A stretch of DNA of 64,000 nt from Microbulbifer sp. THAF38 (GCF_009363535.1 NZ_CP045370.1:1-64000), one strand, 5' to 3'; counted from the first letter of the stretch, positions 34,434-43,609 are shown. Notes: a model not told the origin generated them from the sequence alone. Numbers and translations: made by a program.

Positions 34434-34775
34434 ATGATCACTTCCAACTCTAACTACAGAACAACTCTGTTCTACTTCGACAATGTTGACCAGCTTCGTG
34501 ATTTTGAGTCATTCAAAATCTGCCCTGTCCATGCCGGTCAGCACATTCCTGATACTGAAGCTGATAAAGCGGAGTATTGGTGTGTCATCGGGATTTATAA
34601 GGCTGAGCACGCGCAAGCGAACCAAAGCCCATCATTTCCAGTCGCTGATTTACCCACTGAGCTGTACGCAAACCTGTTCGCACAGCTGTGCCATCAACTG
34701 GTCAGCAGTACACCTGACAGTGCCCCAACCAAGGCATTGAAAGAAGCTCTCCAGTCTCAACCATTAATGGCCTGA
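34434..34775 (+). CDS. Hypothetical 113-aa protein
   Basis: Soluble alpha/beta protein, no recognised domain. Good ribosome site (AAGGATTAGCA). It lies between recT and the exonuclease gene, each separated by a leader element. Confidence 0.6.
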   Translation: MITSNSNYRTTLFYFDNVDQLRDFESFKICPVHAGQHIPDTEADKAEYWCVIGIYKAEHAQANQSPSFPVADLPTELYANLFAQLCHQLVSSTPDSAPTKALKEALQSQPLMA

Positions 34776-34801
34776 GATTAACCCATCTATCACTCAACCC
34801 T

Positions 34802-34839
34802 GTGGGGTAATGCTTACTCCACTGGAGATGGCATTACCT
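34802..34839 (+). ncRNA. Pseudoknot/terminator element B
   Basis: GTGGGGT (34802) pairs with ACTCCAC (34816); AATGC pairs with GCATT (34831), or GGTAATGC with GCATTACC as a long helix. Compared with element A, the first pair of stem 1 changes C-G to G-C and stem 2 changes G-T to A-T, consistent with selection for pairing. Confidence 0.55.
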
Positions 34840-34858
34840 TTCTTTCGAGGAATCTGTA

Positions 34859-35863
34859 ATGTCAAAGATGAAAGCTGTTGATCTTAATCAGCGTTCTGAC
34901 GAGTGGTTGCAATGGCGATCCAAGGGAGTCACCGCATCGGATATTCCGATCATCCTTGGGCTCAGTCCATACAAGACACGTTGGCAACTTTGGGCGGAAA
35001 AAGTCGGGCGAATTAACACTCCTGATATATCCAATAACCCCAATGTTAAGCGTGGTGTTCGCCTTGAAGATGAAGCTCGCCAATTGGCAGAAGGTCGCTA
35101 TGGCGAGGTTTTACTTCCGCTCTGTGGGGAATGTGCTCGATGGGATGTTTTGCGTGCGAGCTTTGATGGGCTTGATTCAGCAATGCAACCTTTTGAATTT
35201 AAGGCACCCAGTGATTCTGTGTGGGATGACATTGAAAAGAAAGGCGTCGATTCCTGCACGTACAAACTGTATGAGGCGCAAGTCCATGCTCAATGTGCAG
35301 TTGCTGGAACGACAACTGGTCGCCTGATTTTTTATAAAGAAGGCGGTCAGGACCTGGATTTTCCAGTCACGTTAACACCGGAGCGTGAGAATGAAATCCT
35401 TGAGGCGGCAAAGCTCTTTTGGGAGCACGTCGTAACCAATACGCCCCCAGAGCCTGATCCTGAAAGAGACTGGTATATACCGGAACCTGGAGATCAGCAG
35501 TTCAAGTGGGATACGTATGCCGATGCATGGCGCACACAGCATCATCGCATTCAAGCACTTAAAGATGAACTGAAAGTTCTTGATAAAGAGCAGAAGGGGA
35601 TTCAGAAGTCAATGATCACGTTGATGGGTCCGTATATGCAGGCGGATATTGGTGGCGTGAAAGTTACTCGATTCATGAAGACGGGTAGTATCGATTATGG
35701 CGCTTATCTTAAGGACAAGTTCCCAGATAAAGACCTAACCGATGAACTGGAGTTCTACCGCAAAACATCTCGTGAAGAGTCTCGCTTCAGCAGGTCTGAA
35801 GATGAACTCATTAATACAGATGTTGGTGCCGTACTAACTACAGTGAAATCTGCTTACTTCTGA
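34859..35863 (+). CDS. YqaJ-family (lambda-type) exonuclease
   Basis: 334 residues. RSDEWLQWRSKGVTASDIPIILG is the YqaJ N-terminal signature, with NVKRGVRLEDEAR, then SFDGLD and FEFKAP supplying the catalytic Glu, Asp and ExK, followed by a YEAQVHAQCAVAG helix. It resects dsDNA 5' to 3' to make the ssDNA used by RecT. C-terminal third is a charged coiled coil plus a short domain. Followed by a strong terminator. Confidence 0.93.
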   Translation: MSKMKAVDLNQRSDEWLQWRSKGVTASDIPIILGLSPYKTRWQLWAEKVGRINTPDISNNPNVKRGVRLEDEARQLAEGRYGEVLLPLCGECARWDVLRASFDGLDSAMQPFEFKAPSDSVWDDIEKKGVDSCTYKLYEAQVHAQCAVAGTTTGRLIFYKEGGQDLDFPVTLTPERENEILEAAKLFWEHVVTNTPPEPDPERDWYIPEPGDQQFKWDTYADAWRTQHHRIQALKDELKVLDKEQKGIQKSMITLMGPYMQADIGGVKVTRFMKTGSIDYGAYLKDKFPDKDLTDELEFYRKTSREESRFSRSEDELINTDVGAVLTTVKSAYF

Positions 35864-35881
35864 TATTAATTTAAGTGTGAA

Positions 35882-35919
35882 ACCCTGGGGAACCTGTAGC
35901 CCCAGGGTACAATTTTTTT
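35882..35919 (+). terminator. Rho-independent terminator after the exonuclease gene
   Basis: Perfect 9-bp stem ACCCTGGGG/CCCCAGGGT with a 9-nt loop, then ACAATTTTTTT. Confidence 0.9.
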
Positions 35920-36023
35920 ACTTGTCCACCACTGGACACCAGACAAGAACTACGGCCTTCATGCTTGTAAGCATGGGAGCCAAACATAGCGGGTACCCCT
36001 GATTGGAGGCGAGGTTCGCAGGC

Positions 36024-36056
36024 TTCTCTAAAGCGTTTTCCGAGAGAACGTTTTAG
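36024..36056 (+). ncRNA. Pseudoknot in the structured leader of the 36101 gene
   Basis: TTCT (36024) pairs with AGAA (36045) and CTAAAGCG (36028-36035) pairs with CGTTTTAG (36049-36056), interleaved. Upstream in the same leader are TGTCCA/TGGACA (35934-35949), competing with CTGG/CCAG, and a perfect CATGCTT/AAGCATG hairpin near 35960-35975. Confidence 0.5.
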
Positions 36057-36100
36057 GGAGCCTGTGGGCTTCAAATTCAATCTATTTTAGGGGATTTGCT

Positions 36101-36355
36101 ATGACATATTTTGAAATGACTGAAGAACAAGTACAGCAATCAGTAGCTGCTGCTCGTATAGATAGCGACGTTTCGGTTGCGATCACACAAGCTGACCGTA
36201 TGGCTGAAAGTGGGGGTTGTCACATGACCGTGGTACGTACCAAGCGGCACGGTGTGTGTATCTTTAACGAGTACAAGATGCTGGTTGCTAAAGACGAAAT
36301 CATTGAAGCAATCTACAGCACAGACAATGGTTTTATATTTCGGAGCGCTGCTTAA
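36101..36355 (+). CDS. Hypothetical small protein, paralogue of 31872-32129
   Basis: 84 residues. The second half (GVCIFNEYKMLVAKDEIIEAIYSTDNGF in two pieces around YKMLV) parallels the 85-residue protein before ssb. Preceded by GGGGATTTGCT. Both paralogues follow pseudoknot-rich leaders. Confidence 0.65.
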   Translation: MTYFEMTEEQVQQSVAAARIDSDVSVAITQADRMAESGGCHMTVVRTKRHGVCIFNEYKMLVAKDEIIEAIYSTDNGFIFRSAA

Positions 36356-36653
36356 TCGCAGCGCAGAAGGATATGGGCAATACCTGTAGAAGGGTGCAGA
36401 GATTTATCAACATTTGCATCTTGTATTGCGTCTTACAACTCTATGTGAGGCAGGGCGGATACTTATTGTGTCTGCCTTCCTTATGGCCACTCTGGAACCG
36501 GAGTGGATATAAGAAAGGCGGTTATTTGGTAACCGGTCCACAGAGAATTTTGCTCGTGCTTGCACGACAAGATAAGTGTCTATTCCGGATATTGAAACGG
36601 ACACGACGGCTGCGGCTGTATATCCCTACTCAACTTTTTAAGTCTGACCACGC

Positions 36654-36695
36654 CAGAAGGCCATCATCACCTACTGGGTGGTTGGTGTGCTTCTG
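36654..36695 (+). ncRNA. Two-tier hairpin leader of the MoxR-like gene
   Basis: CAGAAG (36654-36659) pairs with CTTCTG (36690-36695), enclosing CACC-TACT-GGGTG. The gene-free interval 36356-36740 also holds CGGTTA/TAACCG near 36520, TCGTGC-TT-GCACGA near 36552, and CCACTC/GAGTGG near 36487, so the whole leader is highly structured. Confidence 0.5.
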
Positions 36696-36740
36696 ACAGG
36701 GGTGACTTATACCTCAACGTACTGCAATAGGAGCACATCC

Positions 36741-37706
36741 ATGACACATCGTGATCAAGCTTTAGCTGTTCGCACTACTTTTAACCTTGATGTACCCCCA
36801 GAGGTCCATACAGCAGGCTTTGCCGATATACAGAACCCTCATGTGCCTAACCGCGATGATGGCTATGTGTTCCGTCGGGAAACCTTGCGCGACATCCTGA
36901 GTTTTCTGGATGACCCTGATGGCGACGGTTTGTATTTTTCTGGTCACTACGGTGCCGGTAAAACAACCTTGCCCTACCAGGTAGCCTCCCGGCTTTTCTG
37001 GCCAGTTCAATCTTTCACGGCTCACAGTCGTATGGAGTTCGACGATCTGGTTGGTACCTGGAAACTGGTAAACGGCACCATGCAGTTTCTACATGGTCCC
37101 TTAGCCATTGCTATGCGTGAGGGTCACTTGTTCATTTTGAACGAGATTGACCGTGCTGATCCCGGTCAGCTTGCTGGTCTTCATGATGTTCTAGAAGGGC
37201 ATCCCTTGGTTATTGCAACCAATGGTGGAGAGGTTATTCATGCACATGAAAACTTTCGATTCATTGCCAATGGCAACAGCATGGGATCTGGAGACAGTAC
37301 CGGGCTATATCAAGGCGTTAACCAATTGGATATTGCCTTTATGGATCGGTTCAGGATGGTTGAAGTTCATTATCCAACTGAGGAAGTCGAGATGACCATC
37401 CTAGAAAAGAAAACACCGGAACTTCCCGAGGAGATCCGTCGGAATATGATTCGCGTTGCGAACCAGATCCGGAGGCTATTTATCGGTGGAGATGAAGCGG
37501 CTACGCCGTTGACCATAACGATGTCAACTCGTGCCTTGTGCCGATGGGCAAAGTTAACCCTGGTGTTTCGCAATGCGCCTAACGCGCTCGCTTATGCGTT
37601 AAATCAGTCCTTGCTTGCAAAGGCTGAACCTGAACAGAAAATTGCGGTCGAGCAAATTGCTAGAGACGTGTTTGGCTCAACCTGGCAACAGGGAGATGCA
37701 GCATGA
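36741..37706 (+). CDS. MoxR/CobS-like AAA+ ATPase
   Basis: 321 residues. Walker A GHYGAGKT at 68-75, Walker B LFILNEIDRAD at 130-140, sensor segment FIANGNSMG with the DRFRMVEV turn typical of MoxR/CobS. MoxR ATPases act as chaperones with VWA partners, here the CobT-like protein at 39964. Stop and start overlap with the WGR gene (ATGA). SXT/R391 elements carry a similar cobS/cobT-like pair. Confidence 0.9.
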   Translation: MTHRDQALAVRTTFNLDVPPEVHTAGFADIQNPHVPNRDDGYVFRRETLRDILSFLDDPDGDGLYFSGHYGAGKTTLPYQVASRLFWPVQSFTAHSRMEFDDLVGTWKLVNGTMQFLHGPLAIAMREGHLFILNEIDRADPGQLAGLHDVLEGHPLVIATNGGEVIHAHENFRFIANGNSMGSGDSTGLYQGVNQLDIAFMDRFRMVEVHYPTEEVEMTILEKKTPELPEEIRRNMIRVANQIRRLFIGGDEAATPLTITMSTRALCRWAKLTLVFRNAPNALAYALNQSLLAKAEPEQKIAVEQIARDVFGSTWQQGDAA

Positions 37707-38515
37707 GCAATGATTTCGTCGTACTTCATTACCAGGATGACAGCTCAGACAAAATCTGGGCTATCAACAAAGTAGCGAATGCGAATAACTCGCACACCGT
37801 TTGGTTTGGTAGCCGGGGTTCCATCCTTGAATGCAGGAGGATAGGCTACAAAACGTGGTCATCCTTAATGCAAAGTAAGCTGGATGAAGGCTACCGCGAA
37901 GTGGAAAACGTCACTATTGATGTTCAAAACAACGTGGTTGTGCCATTCATGGATGACGAAATCTCTACTTCATTGTGGTATCGGGTAAGCAGACAGGTTC
38001 CTGTAACACTGATTAGCGACTATCTGAACATCACAATTCAACTACTTTCTGAAAGGCATGAGAAAGATTTGGAAAGGCTTAAAAAGCTTCCAATATTCCT
38101 TGTATTGCAAGACGGAAAAACAAGTGGTGGAGCCGACTATAAAGAAGGGCCTTTGGCCTTAATGCTTTTATTTGGACTACGCCGCTACCTCAACGATATA
38201 GCAGGTTCTTCAGAAACTGCTGAATTGATGCAGATTGCCAATGATGCGAATGAGCTTCTCCCTGAGAGGTTCGCTCAAATCGAGCAATATATTGAGATGT
38301 TTTGTGAATCCATGTTTATCAGTAATGGATGGATGAGCGACCGTACATCGGTTGTGAATTGGAAAGAGTATGTCGATTGCGTTGCTAGACAGTATGGACT
38401 TTCACACTACACATCAATAACAGGCATTAAATCATTAGCCATAGCGATGGGATGTATTGACGCACCGATAGATCTGATGGTTATCCATACAGAGACAAAG
38501 GCCGCGTTTTTCTGA
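37703..38515 (+). CDS. WGR-domain-like protein
   Basis: 270 residues. The first about 65 residues (SDKIWAINK, then TVWFGSRGS, a K.W..L, then KLDEGYREVE) follow the WGR domain pattern, a nucleic-acid-binding domain. The rest is helical and unrecognised. Coupled to the MoxR gene, which suggests a substrate or DNA-recruiting partner of the AAA/VWA pair. Confidence 0.6.
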   Translation: MSNDFVVLHYQDDSSDKIWAINKVANANNSHTVWFGSRGSILECRRIGYKTWSSLMQSKLDEGYREVENVTIDVQNNVVVPFMDDEISTSLWYRVSRQVPVTLISDYLNITIQLLSERHEKDLERLKKLPIFLVLQDGKTSGGADYKEGPLALMLLFGLRRYLNDIAGSSETAELMQIANDANELLPERFAQIEQYIEMFCESMFISNGWMSDRTSVVNWKEYVDCVARQYGLSHYTSITGIKSLAIAMGCIDAPIDLMVIHTETKAAFF

Positions 38516-38573
38516 CCGTCACATTCTGAATAGCTCTTTATTCTACTCTCAACCAAAAGATATCGGAGGTTTC

Positions 38574-38873
38574 ATGTTGCAAAGAACTCTTGATATTGGT
38601 GGGCATATGATCATGGCTAAAGTGTACCGAGTAATTGGTGATCACAACCGTGAAGATAAAGAAATGCTCGACGCTATGTTGATTGCTAAGCGTGATGGAA
38701 ACCATCACGCAACGATACGCAGTCTTGATGAGCCAGGTTATTTGGTTCATTACCCTGAACTGAGGAATGACTGGGAGAATGGTTATGCAGAGGGCGTTGA
38801 ATATCTGGAAATACGGCAATGTAGTACTTGCCAAGATCCAGATATTTGGATGTGCTCGATACATGATCATTAA
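38574..38873 (+). CDS. Hypothetical 99-aa protein
   Basis: Soluble, His- and Asp-rich, with a C-terminal CSTCQDPDIWMCSIHDH cluster that could bind metal. Start after GGAGG. Unrecognised. Confidence 0.6.
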   Translation: MLQRTLDIGGHMIMAKVYRVIGDHNREDKEMLDAMLIAKRDGNHHATIRSLDEPGYLVHYPELRNDWENGYAEGVEYLEIRQCSTCQDPDIWMCSIHDH

Positions 38874-39005
38874 CACCTGCTTGTCCTCTGTTTAAAAAGT
38901 GGTGGCCCGAATGAAATGGACCACATTACCTCTGGCTATACAGCCAAACACTCATCCTCGCTAGGCAACTAGCTAACTAAACCCCTTTCTCTATAGGAGA
39001 TACAC

Positions 39006-39953
39006 ATGGAATTTATCCGTGGGACCACACTCGTCCATTTGAAAATGCGCTGCTGGGGCGGAGAGAAAAAGGCCTCCCGAGACAGCGACATTCACTTAGG
39101 CGCTGACGGCAAAATGCCGCCACAAAAGCTGCTCGATTTGGGCAGAAAGAAGATCTTTCCACCCAAAGCGCTCGACCCTTTAATGAGTAAGCGTAAGGCG
39201 GCGGAAAGAGCTTGTTTAGCTGAAGGCACACGTTTCATGGGCGGCTTTGCCGTTCCAGATGATGCTGTAGAAGGCCTTTTAGGCAATCTCGAAAGTATCA
39301 AGGAAATGTTCTATTCGGAGTTGCAGGTTTTTCTTGCAAATTTCGACCAGAATAAAGAAGCGTGGATTTCGGAGAATGATGAATTTGCACACATTATTCG
39401 TGACCAGGTACCAGACCGGGAAACGGTGTCAAAGTCTTTTGAATTCTCCATCAAGCTTTACAAGCTACAGCCACTTGAAGGCTTCGAGCCTGACGAAAAT
39501 GAAGTGGCAAACCAGATCTTGCATGAGGTGGGTTTAACCTGCAAACAGATGTCTGATCGCCTATTGGACCGGAAACGGTCTATCAGCGGCAAGAACCTTT
39601 ATGAGCAGCTCGATCCCCTGATCAAGAAACTCGATACTTTGTCGTTCGGTAATGGTCGTATCCTGAAGGTGCTAAATGAGTTTTTTGCCCTGCAAAAAGC
39701 TATTCCGATGGAAGAAATGATTGACCAGGACCACCCGACATTTGGTCAAGTGCTTACTTTTCTCTCTATGTGTTCTGACGGCGACAAGCTTGAGCGAATC
39801 ATTGGGGGGCAGTTTTCGGTAAGCAAGCTCATTGAGGGCATGAAACGGTCGGTAACGGTTTCCAGCTCGCCTGGGCCCGCACCAACCATACCAAAACCAA
39901 CCCAACCTTCGGCTGTGACAACGCACACCTTATCGGCTGGGGCTTACTTCTAG
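39006..39953 (+). CDS. DUF3150-like protein
   Basis: 315 residues, mostly helical, soluble. Its position directly before the CobT-like VWA gene, its length, and the N-terminal region that includes KALDPLMSKRKAAERACL and a RFMGGFAVP turn fit DUF3150 proteins of SXT/IncA/C-type elements. Role unknown. Good ribosome site (AGGAGATACAC). Confidence 0.7.
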   Translation: MEFIRGTTLVHLKMRCWGGEKKASRDSDIHLGADGKMPPQKLLDLGRKKIFPPKALDPLMSKRKAAERACLAEGTRFMGGFAVPDDAVEGLLGNLESIKEMFYSELQVFLANFDQNKEAWISENDEFAHIIRDQVPDRETVSKSFEFSIKLYKLQPLEGFEPDENEVANQILHEVGLTCKQMSDRLLDRKRSISGKNLYEQLDPLIKKLDTLSFGNGRILKVLNEFFALQKAIPMEEMIDQDHPTFGQVLTFLSMCSDGDKLERIIGGQFSVSKLIEGMKRSVTVSSSPGPAPTIPKPTQPSAVTTHTLSAGAYF

Positions 39954-39963
39954 GGAGGTTCGT

Positions 39964-41751
39964 ATGAACAAACTACAAACCGCCCTGGAAAGGGCTTTAC
40001 CCATTGTTGCGGCTGCCTATGGCGAACAGTTCGGGGTCAATGTCGTGCTGTCTGGCACTGATGCATACACTGACGGCGAGACGATTTACTTGCCTTTGCT
40101 GGACGCTATGAGTGAATTGAGAGAAGTACTATTTGGCTATCTCGCTCACGAAGCAGCGCACGTCCGCTCATCGGATTTTAGCACCCTGAAAAAGTGTAAG
40201 AGTCCGTTGGAGAAATCCTGTACCAACCTCATTGAGGATATCAGGATCGAACGTCTCATTCAGGAGGTGTTTCCCGGTACTCAGTTCACACTGAATGCTA
40301 TGTGGAGCTACGTCGTGGAGCAGGGCATGAGCCCTCCCGCGACTCCTGAAGACAATGAAGCAACCCAGTTGTTCCAGTACCTATTGCATCGCTTGCGATC
40401 AGAGGTACTGCATAGGGGCGCTTCAACTCCTCTGGCCGAGTCAAGCCAATGGGTGGTTGAACAGACATTTCCGGTAGGGTTTTTCGTCCGTTTGGATGGC
40501 CTATTTGGAAAATATATGGACAACTTGACCTGTAGCGATGACTGCTTGAAGTTGGCGAGAGCCATACTGAAGGCCTTAAAGGACGCTGAAGAAGAGGAAC
40601 GCCAACAACAGCAAAGCCAGGATCAACAGCAACAAAGCAGCGATTCATCGCAAGGTGATCAAAGCCAACAAGCTGGTGGTTCAAGTGGAAATGGAGAAGG
40701 CGAACTACAACCTAAACCGGGACAGGCTGATTCATCAAACGGTGATGACGCTAACCAGGGGGCAGGAGACTCTCAGCAGTCCAGTGGTGACATCCAGGCC
40801 CAAGATACTAGGTCAGGTACTCAGCCATCGTCGGCCCAAGACAGTCCGGTTTTGTCCGGTGTAGAAGGTCAACCACAAGGTGGCAACGGTGCTTCTTTGC
40901 ATGAGCGGCTCATTAATGAGACCAATCTACCGGAGGATGCCGTTGGGCAGTTACGAGAGCAATTGGCAGATCAAGCCCGTGAAGACAACAATGGAGAACG
41001 TGTGGCCATTGATACGTCCAGCATAGGGAGTGATGCCAGAAATCATGGTGATACCAGTAGTTTGAAAACCGGCATTCTTGCCTCTTCAACTATTCGGTCT
41101 CGCCTGCTCGGTTTGCTGCAAGCCCAAACCCGCCAAAAGCAATGGCTACACACCAGAGGCAAGCGGGTAGACGGCAAACGCCTGACCAGATTACCAACCG
41201 GTGACTCGCGGGTATTTATTCGGCGAGAAGAGATGCAACGACCTGATACAGCGGTTCATGTGCTGCTTGATTGCAGTGGCTCTATGAATCGTATTCAGGC
41301 TGTAGCAAATCAGGCCACAGTGTCTTTGGCCTTGGCTATATCCACTATCCCAAAGTGCGACATCGCTTCGTCGATGTTTCCTGGGATTGGGGGTGAAGTC
41401 AGTCCAATACTGCGTCGTGGTCAGCCTGTTCGTACCGGTCTGGGACGATTCGCTGTTTGCTCAAGTGGCGGCACACCATTGGCAGAAGCCATGCTGTATG
41501 CAGCCAGAGAGTTGGCAGCAAGCAAACGTCAGCGCAAGGTGCTCATCATCATCACCGATGGAGCCCCAAATAATGGGGGAGCTGTTCGATACCTGAACGA
41601 TCTTGTTGCTGGCTACGTCGATACTTATGCAATCGGTATTGGCTCAACCGCTGTTAGTAAGTTCTTTGAGAAGTGGTCTGTGATCAACGATGTGAAAGAG
41701 CTTCAACAAGCACTATTCACAATTGCTGGCCAATTTCTTGACCTGAACTAA
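39964..41751 (+). CDS. CobT-like protein: metallopeptidase-like N-terminus plus VWA domain
   Basis: 595 residues. The N-terminal part has GYLAHEAAHVRSSDF with HEAAH at 62-66 (HExxH zinc site) and NLIEDIRIERL, the usual ED.R.E partner motif. Residues about 200-310 are a Gln/Ser/Gly-rich disordered linker. The C-terminal VWA domain carries the MIDAS motif DCSGSM at about 436-441 and later ITDGAPN. It is the expected partner of the MoxR-like ATPase; such pairs remodel metal centres or protein complexes. In a conjugative element the target is unknown. Confidence 0.88.
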   Translation: MNKLQTALERALPIVAAAYGEQFGVNVVLSGTDAYTDGETIYLPLLDAMSELREVLFGYLAHEAAHVRSSDFSTLKKCKSPLEKSCTNLIEDIRIERLIQEVFPGTQFTLNAMWSYVVEQGMSPPATPEDNEATQLFQYLLHRLRSEVLHRGASTPLAESSQWVVEQTFPVGFFVRLDGLFGKYMDNLTCSDDCLKLARAILKALKDAEEEERQQQQSQDQQQQSSDSSQGDQSQQAGGSSGNGEGELQPKPGQADSSNGDDANQGAGDSQQSSGDIQAQDTRSGTQPSSAQDSPVLSGVEGQPQGGNGASLHERLINETNLPEDAVGQLREQLADQAREDNNGERVAIDTSSIGSDARNHGDTSSLKTGILASSTIRSRLLGLLQAQTRQKQWLHTRGKRVDGKRLTRLPTGDSRVFIRREEMQRPDTAVHVLLDCSGSMNRIQAVANQATVSLALAISTIPKCDIASSMFPGIGGEVSPILRRGQPVRTGLGRFAVCSSGGTPLAEAMLYAARELAASKRQRKVLIIITDGAPNNGGAVRYLNDLVAGYVDTYAIGIGSTAVSKFFEKWSVINDVKELQQALFTIAGQFLDLN

Positions 41752-41770
41752 TGGCTTCGCTCTACACCCT

Positions 41771-41814
41771 GCGGGAACACATCTTTCCCGTAGGGGTGAG
41801 GTGTGTCTTCCCGC
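41771..41814 (+). ncRNA. Two-tier hairpin leader
   Basis: GCGGGAACACA (41771) pairs with TGTGTCTTCCCGC (41802-41814), enclosing a CCC-GTA-GGG hairpin. Same plan as the other leaders of this block. Confidence 0.5.
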
Positions 41815-41831
41815 TACACGGGAGGTCCGCT

Positions 41832-42122
41832 ATGGAGCAACTTCAGAACGATACTGAGTTCAAAAGCGATCTTGTGAAGATCCTTACCGATGAAGATATT
41901 CCGTACCTTCGGGAAAACCTACTAATCGAGTCAGTGAAATCTGCTTTTGGTGAAAGTCGTGGTGGCCAGAAACGGAAACCATCTGACGAAGCCTGGGAGT
42001 GGATCATATCGGAAGATCGTGAACTACCGTTCTCTTTCGACCAATGCTGCCTCGCCTGTGGAGTTGATCCCGACAAGATGCTCGATTGGCTGCGTTACTA
42101 CAAACGTAAGTTCACAGGCTAA
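41832..42122 (+). CDS. Hypothetical 96-aa protein
   Basis: Helical, ending in a CCLACGVDPDKMLDWLRYY segment. Start at 41832 follows GGGAGGTCCGCT. An ATG at 41751 overlapping the VWA stop would force translation through the hairpin and is not favoured. Confidence 0.6.
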   Translation: MEQLQNDTEFKSDLVKILTDEDIPYLRENLLIESVKSAFGESRGGQKRKPSDEAWEWIISEDRELPFSFDQCCLACGVDPDKMLDWLRYYKRKFTG

Positions 42123-42135
42123 CTCAACCCTCATC

Positions 42136-42177
42136 AGGGACATTAACACTATGTCCCTATGGGCGTGGTGTGTCCCT
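42136..42177 (+). ncRNA. Alternating hairpin leader
   Basis: AGGGACA (42136-42142) can pair with TGTCCCT at 42152 or at 42171, with CCC-TAT-GGG inside the longer form. Two exact copies of the 3' arm make this a switch-like element. Confidence 0.5.
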
Positions 42178-42199
42178 CACTCAACGAAAGGAAAGCACC

Positions 42200-42364
42200 A
42201 TGTCTACTCAACAAAATGTATTTAGTCATCAACAGGTAAATGCTCACGGTACGCCGGTTCGTCAAATAACGGTTTATTCCCCGGAGCGCGTAACAGAGCT
42301 GTCCTATCAGTTCGTTATGGGGCAATGGGTTCAGTACAAGCGAATCGTCCATTCCGTACATTGA
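42200..42364 (+). CDS. Hypothetical 54-aa protein
   Basis: Short soluble protein (Gln/Val/Tyr-rich). Good ribosome site (AAAGGAAAGCACC). Unrecognised. Confidence 0.5.
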   Translation: MSTQQNVFSHQQVNAHGTPVRQITVYSPERVTELSYQFVMGQWVQYKRIVHSVH

Positions 42365-42443
42365 TAAAGGGGCTTTGTCCCTTTGTTTCTCTGGTTGGCA
42401 GTGGAGCTCATTTATCTAGTGAAACTGTTAGTGGGAAATACCT

Positions 42444-43520
42444 ATGAAGAAAAGAAACTCAACTGAAATGAAGCGACGAATGGAAGGCCGTTGGCTCAAT
42501 GCTTTCAAAGCACTTGCGCCAGCACTGGATCAGGCCATCGACAATCTGGGCACGAATGTACCTTGCCCTGTCGAAGGTGGAACTGACGGATTTAGGCTTT
42601 TCAAAGACTCGAACTACACAGGTGGTGGAGTAAAACAATCATGGCGTGTTATCCCGGAAGGGATCGATATGCTCATGTGGGTAAATGATTGGTCCTTCCC
42701 TAAAGTCTATGACGAACTTGAAGCCTGGTTAGGAGACAAGCCAGTCGATGTTGGACCGAAGTGCCTTCCCAAGACTAAACCTGTCGATGAAGAAGGCCTG
42801 CGTAAATGGCTTAACCGGATCTGGAAGGAGGCTTTGCCTCTAACCGACATGGCAGCCTATCCCGCTCGGGCTTACTTCAGCTATCGCTGGGTGAAAACAG
42901 CATCGTTATCTGCTAACGATGTAAGGTTTCACCCTTGCCTCAACTACAAAGATAAACGGCGAAATGTTCTCGGCAAGTTTGGAGCAGTCCTGGCCCTGGT
43001 GCGCAATAACGGGGGTGAGCCTGTAGCGATACACCGTACATTCATCACAAAAGGTGGATTGAAGGTAAGTCTCGGTAAAACTCACAAACCTAAGAAGATG
43101 ACACCTTCTGTGAATCAACGCAGCAGAGGTCGTCATATTCGGTTATTCGCTCCAATAGATGGCTATTTGGGAGGGGCTGAAGGCTTGGAAACTGCTTTAG
43201 CAGTTTACGAGGTGAAGCAGTTCCCTGTATGGCCGGGATTGTCCAACACGATACTTCAGTCGTTCGTGCCTCCTCCAGGGGTACATACGTTTTTGAATTT
43301 TGTGGATAAGGACAGAAACCATGCAGGAGAAAATGCGGCTGAAATACTTCGGGCAAATTTAGAGCCCAAAGGTATCCGTGTTATCGACCTGTTACCACCA
43401 ACACCAATTCTCGATTCCGATGAGAAGGGTGTTGACTGGGCTGACCAGTTGAAAAGGGATGTCAGTGGCTTTGGTCTAATCGACCAGGCACTAGCTTTTA
43501 GCAAGCTGAAACTAGCCTAA
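42444..43520 (+). CDS. Primase-like protein (DUF7146/Toprim type)
   Basis: 358 residues. A central segment (AYFSYRWV, then AVLALVRNNGGEPVAIHRTFI) and a C-terminal Toprim fold with GGAEGLETALAVYE and FVDKDRNHAG (acidic Mg site) match plasmid and phage primase-helicase primase portions. The zinc-binding N-terminus lacks an obvious Cys4 set, and no helicase domain follows. It may prime complementary-strand synthesis after transfer. Confidence 0.8.
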   Translation: MKKRNSTEMKRRMEGRWLNAFKALAPALDQAIDNLGTNVPCPVEGGTDGFRLFKDSNYTGGGVKQSWRVIPEGIDMLMWVNDWSFPKVYDELEAWLGDKPVDVGPKCLPKTKPVDEEGLRKWLNRIWKEALPLTDMAAYPARAYFSYRWVKTASLSANDVRFHPCLNYKDKRRNVLGKFGAVLALVRNNGGEPVAIHRTFITKGGLKVSLGKTHKPKKMTPSVNQRSRGRHIRLFAPIDGYLGGAEGLETALAVYEVKQFPVWPGLSNTILQSFVPPPGVHTFLNFVDKDRNHAGENAAEILRANLEPKGIRVIDLLPPTPILDSDEKGVDWADQLKRDVSGFGLIDQALAFSKLKLA

Positions 43521-43545
43521 TTACCTCAACTACAACCCTATGGGG

Positions 43546-43572
43546 ACACGCTCCCCAATAGGGGAGTAGTGT
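43546..43572 (+). ncRNA. Hairpin leader
   Basis: ACAC-CTCCCC-AATA-GGGGAG-GTGT; the upstream GGGG (43542) competes for CCCC. Lies in the gene-poor interval 43521-43906. Confidence 0.5.
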
Positions 43573-43609
43573 TTCTGTAGATTTCCACAATTACTTTTAG
43601 GAGATCTAA

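Noticed and set aside
40298..40684. Antisense reading frame opposite the VWA gene
   Set aside because: A by-product of the codon pattern and repetitive linker of the sense gene; no ribosome site.
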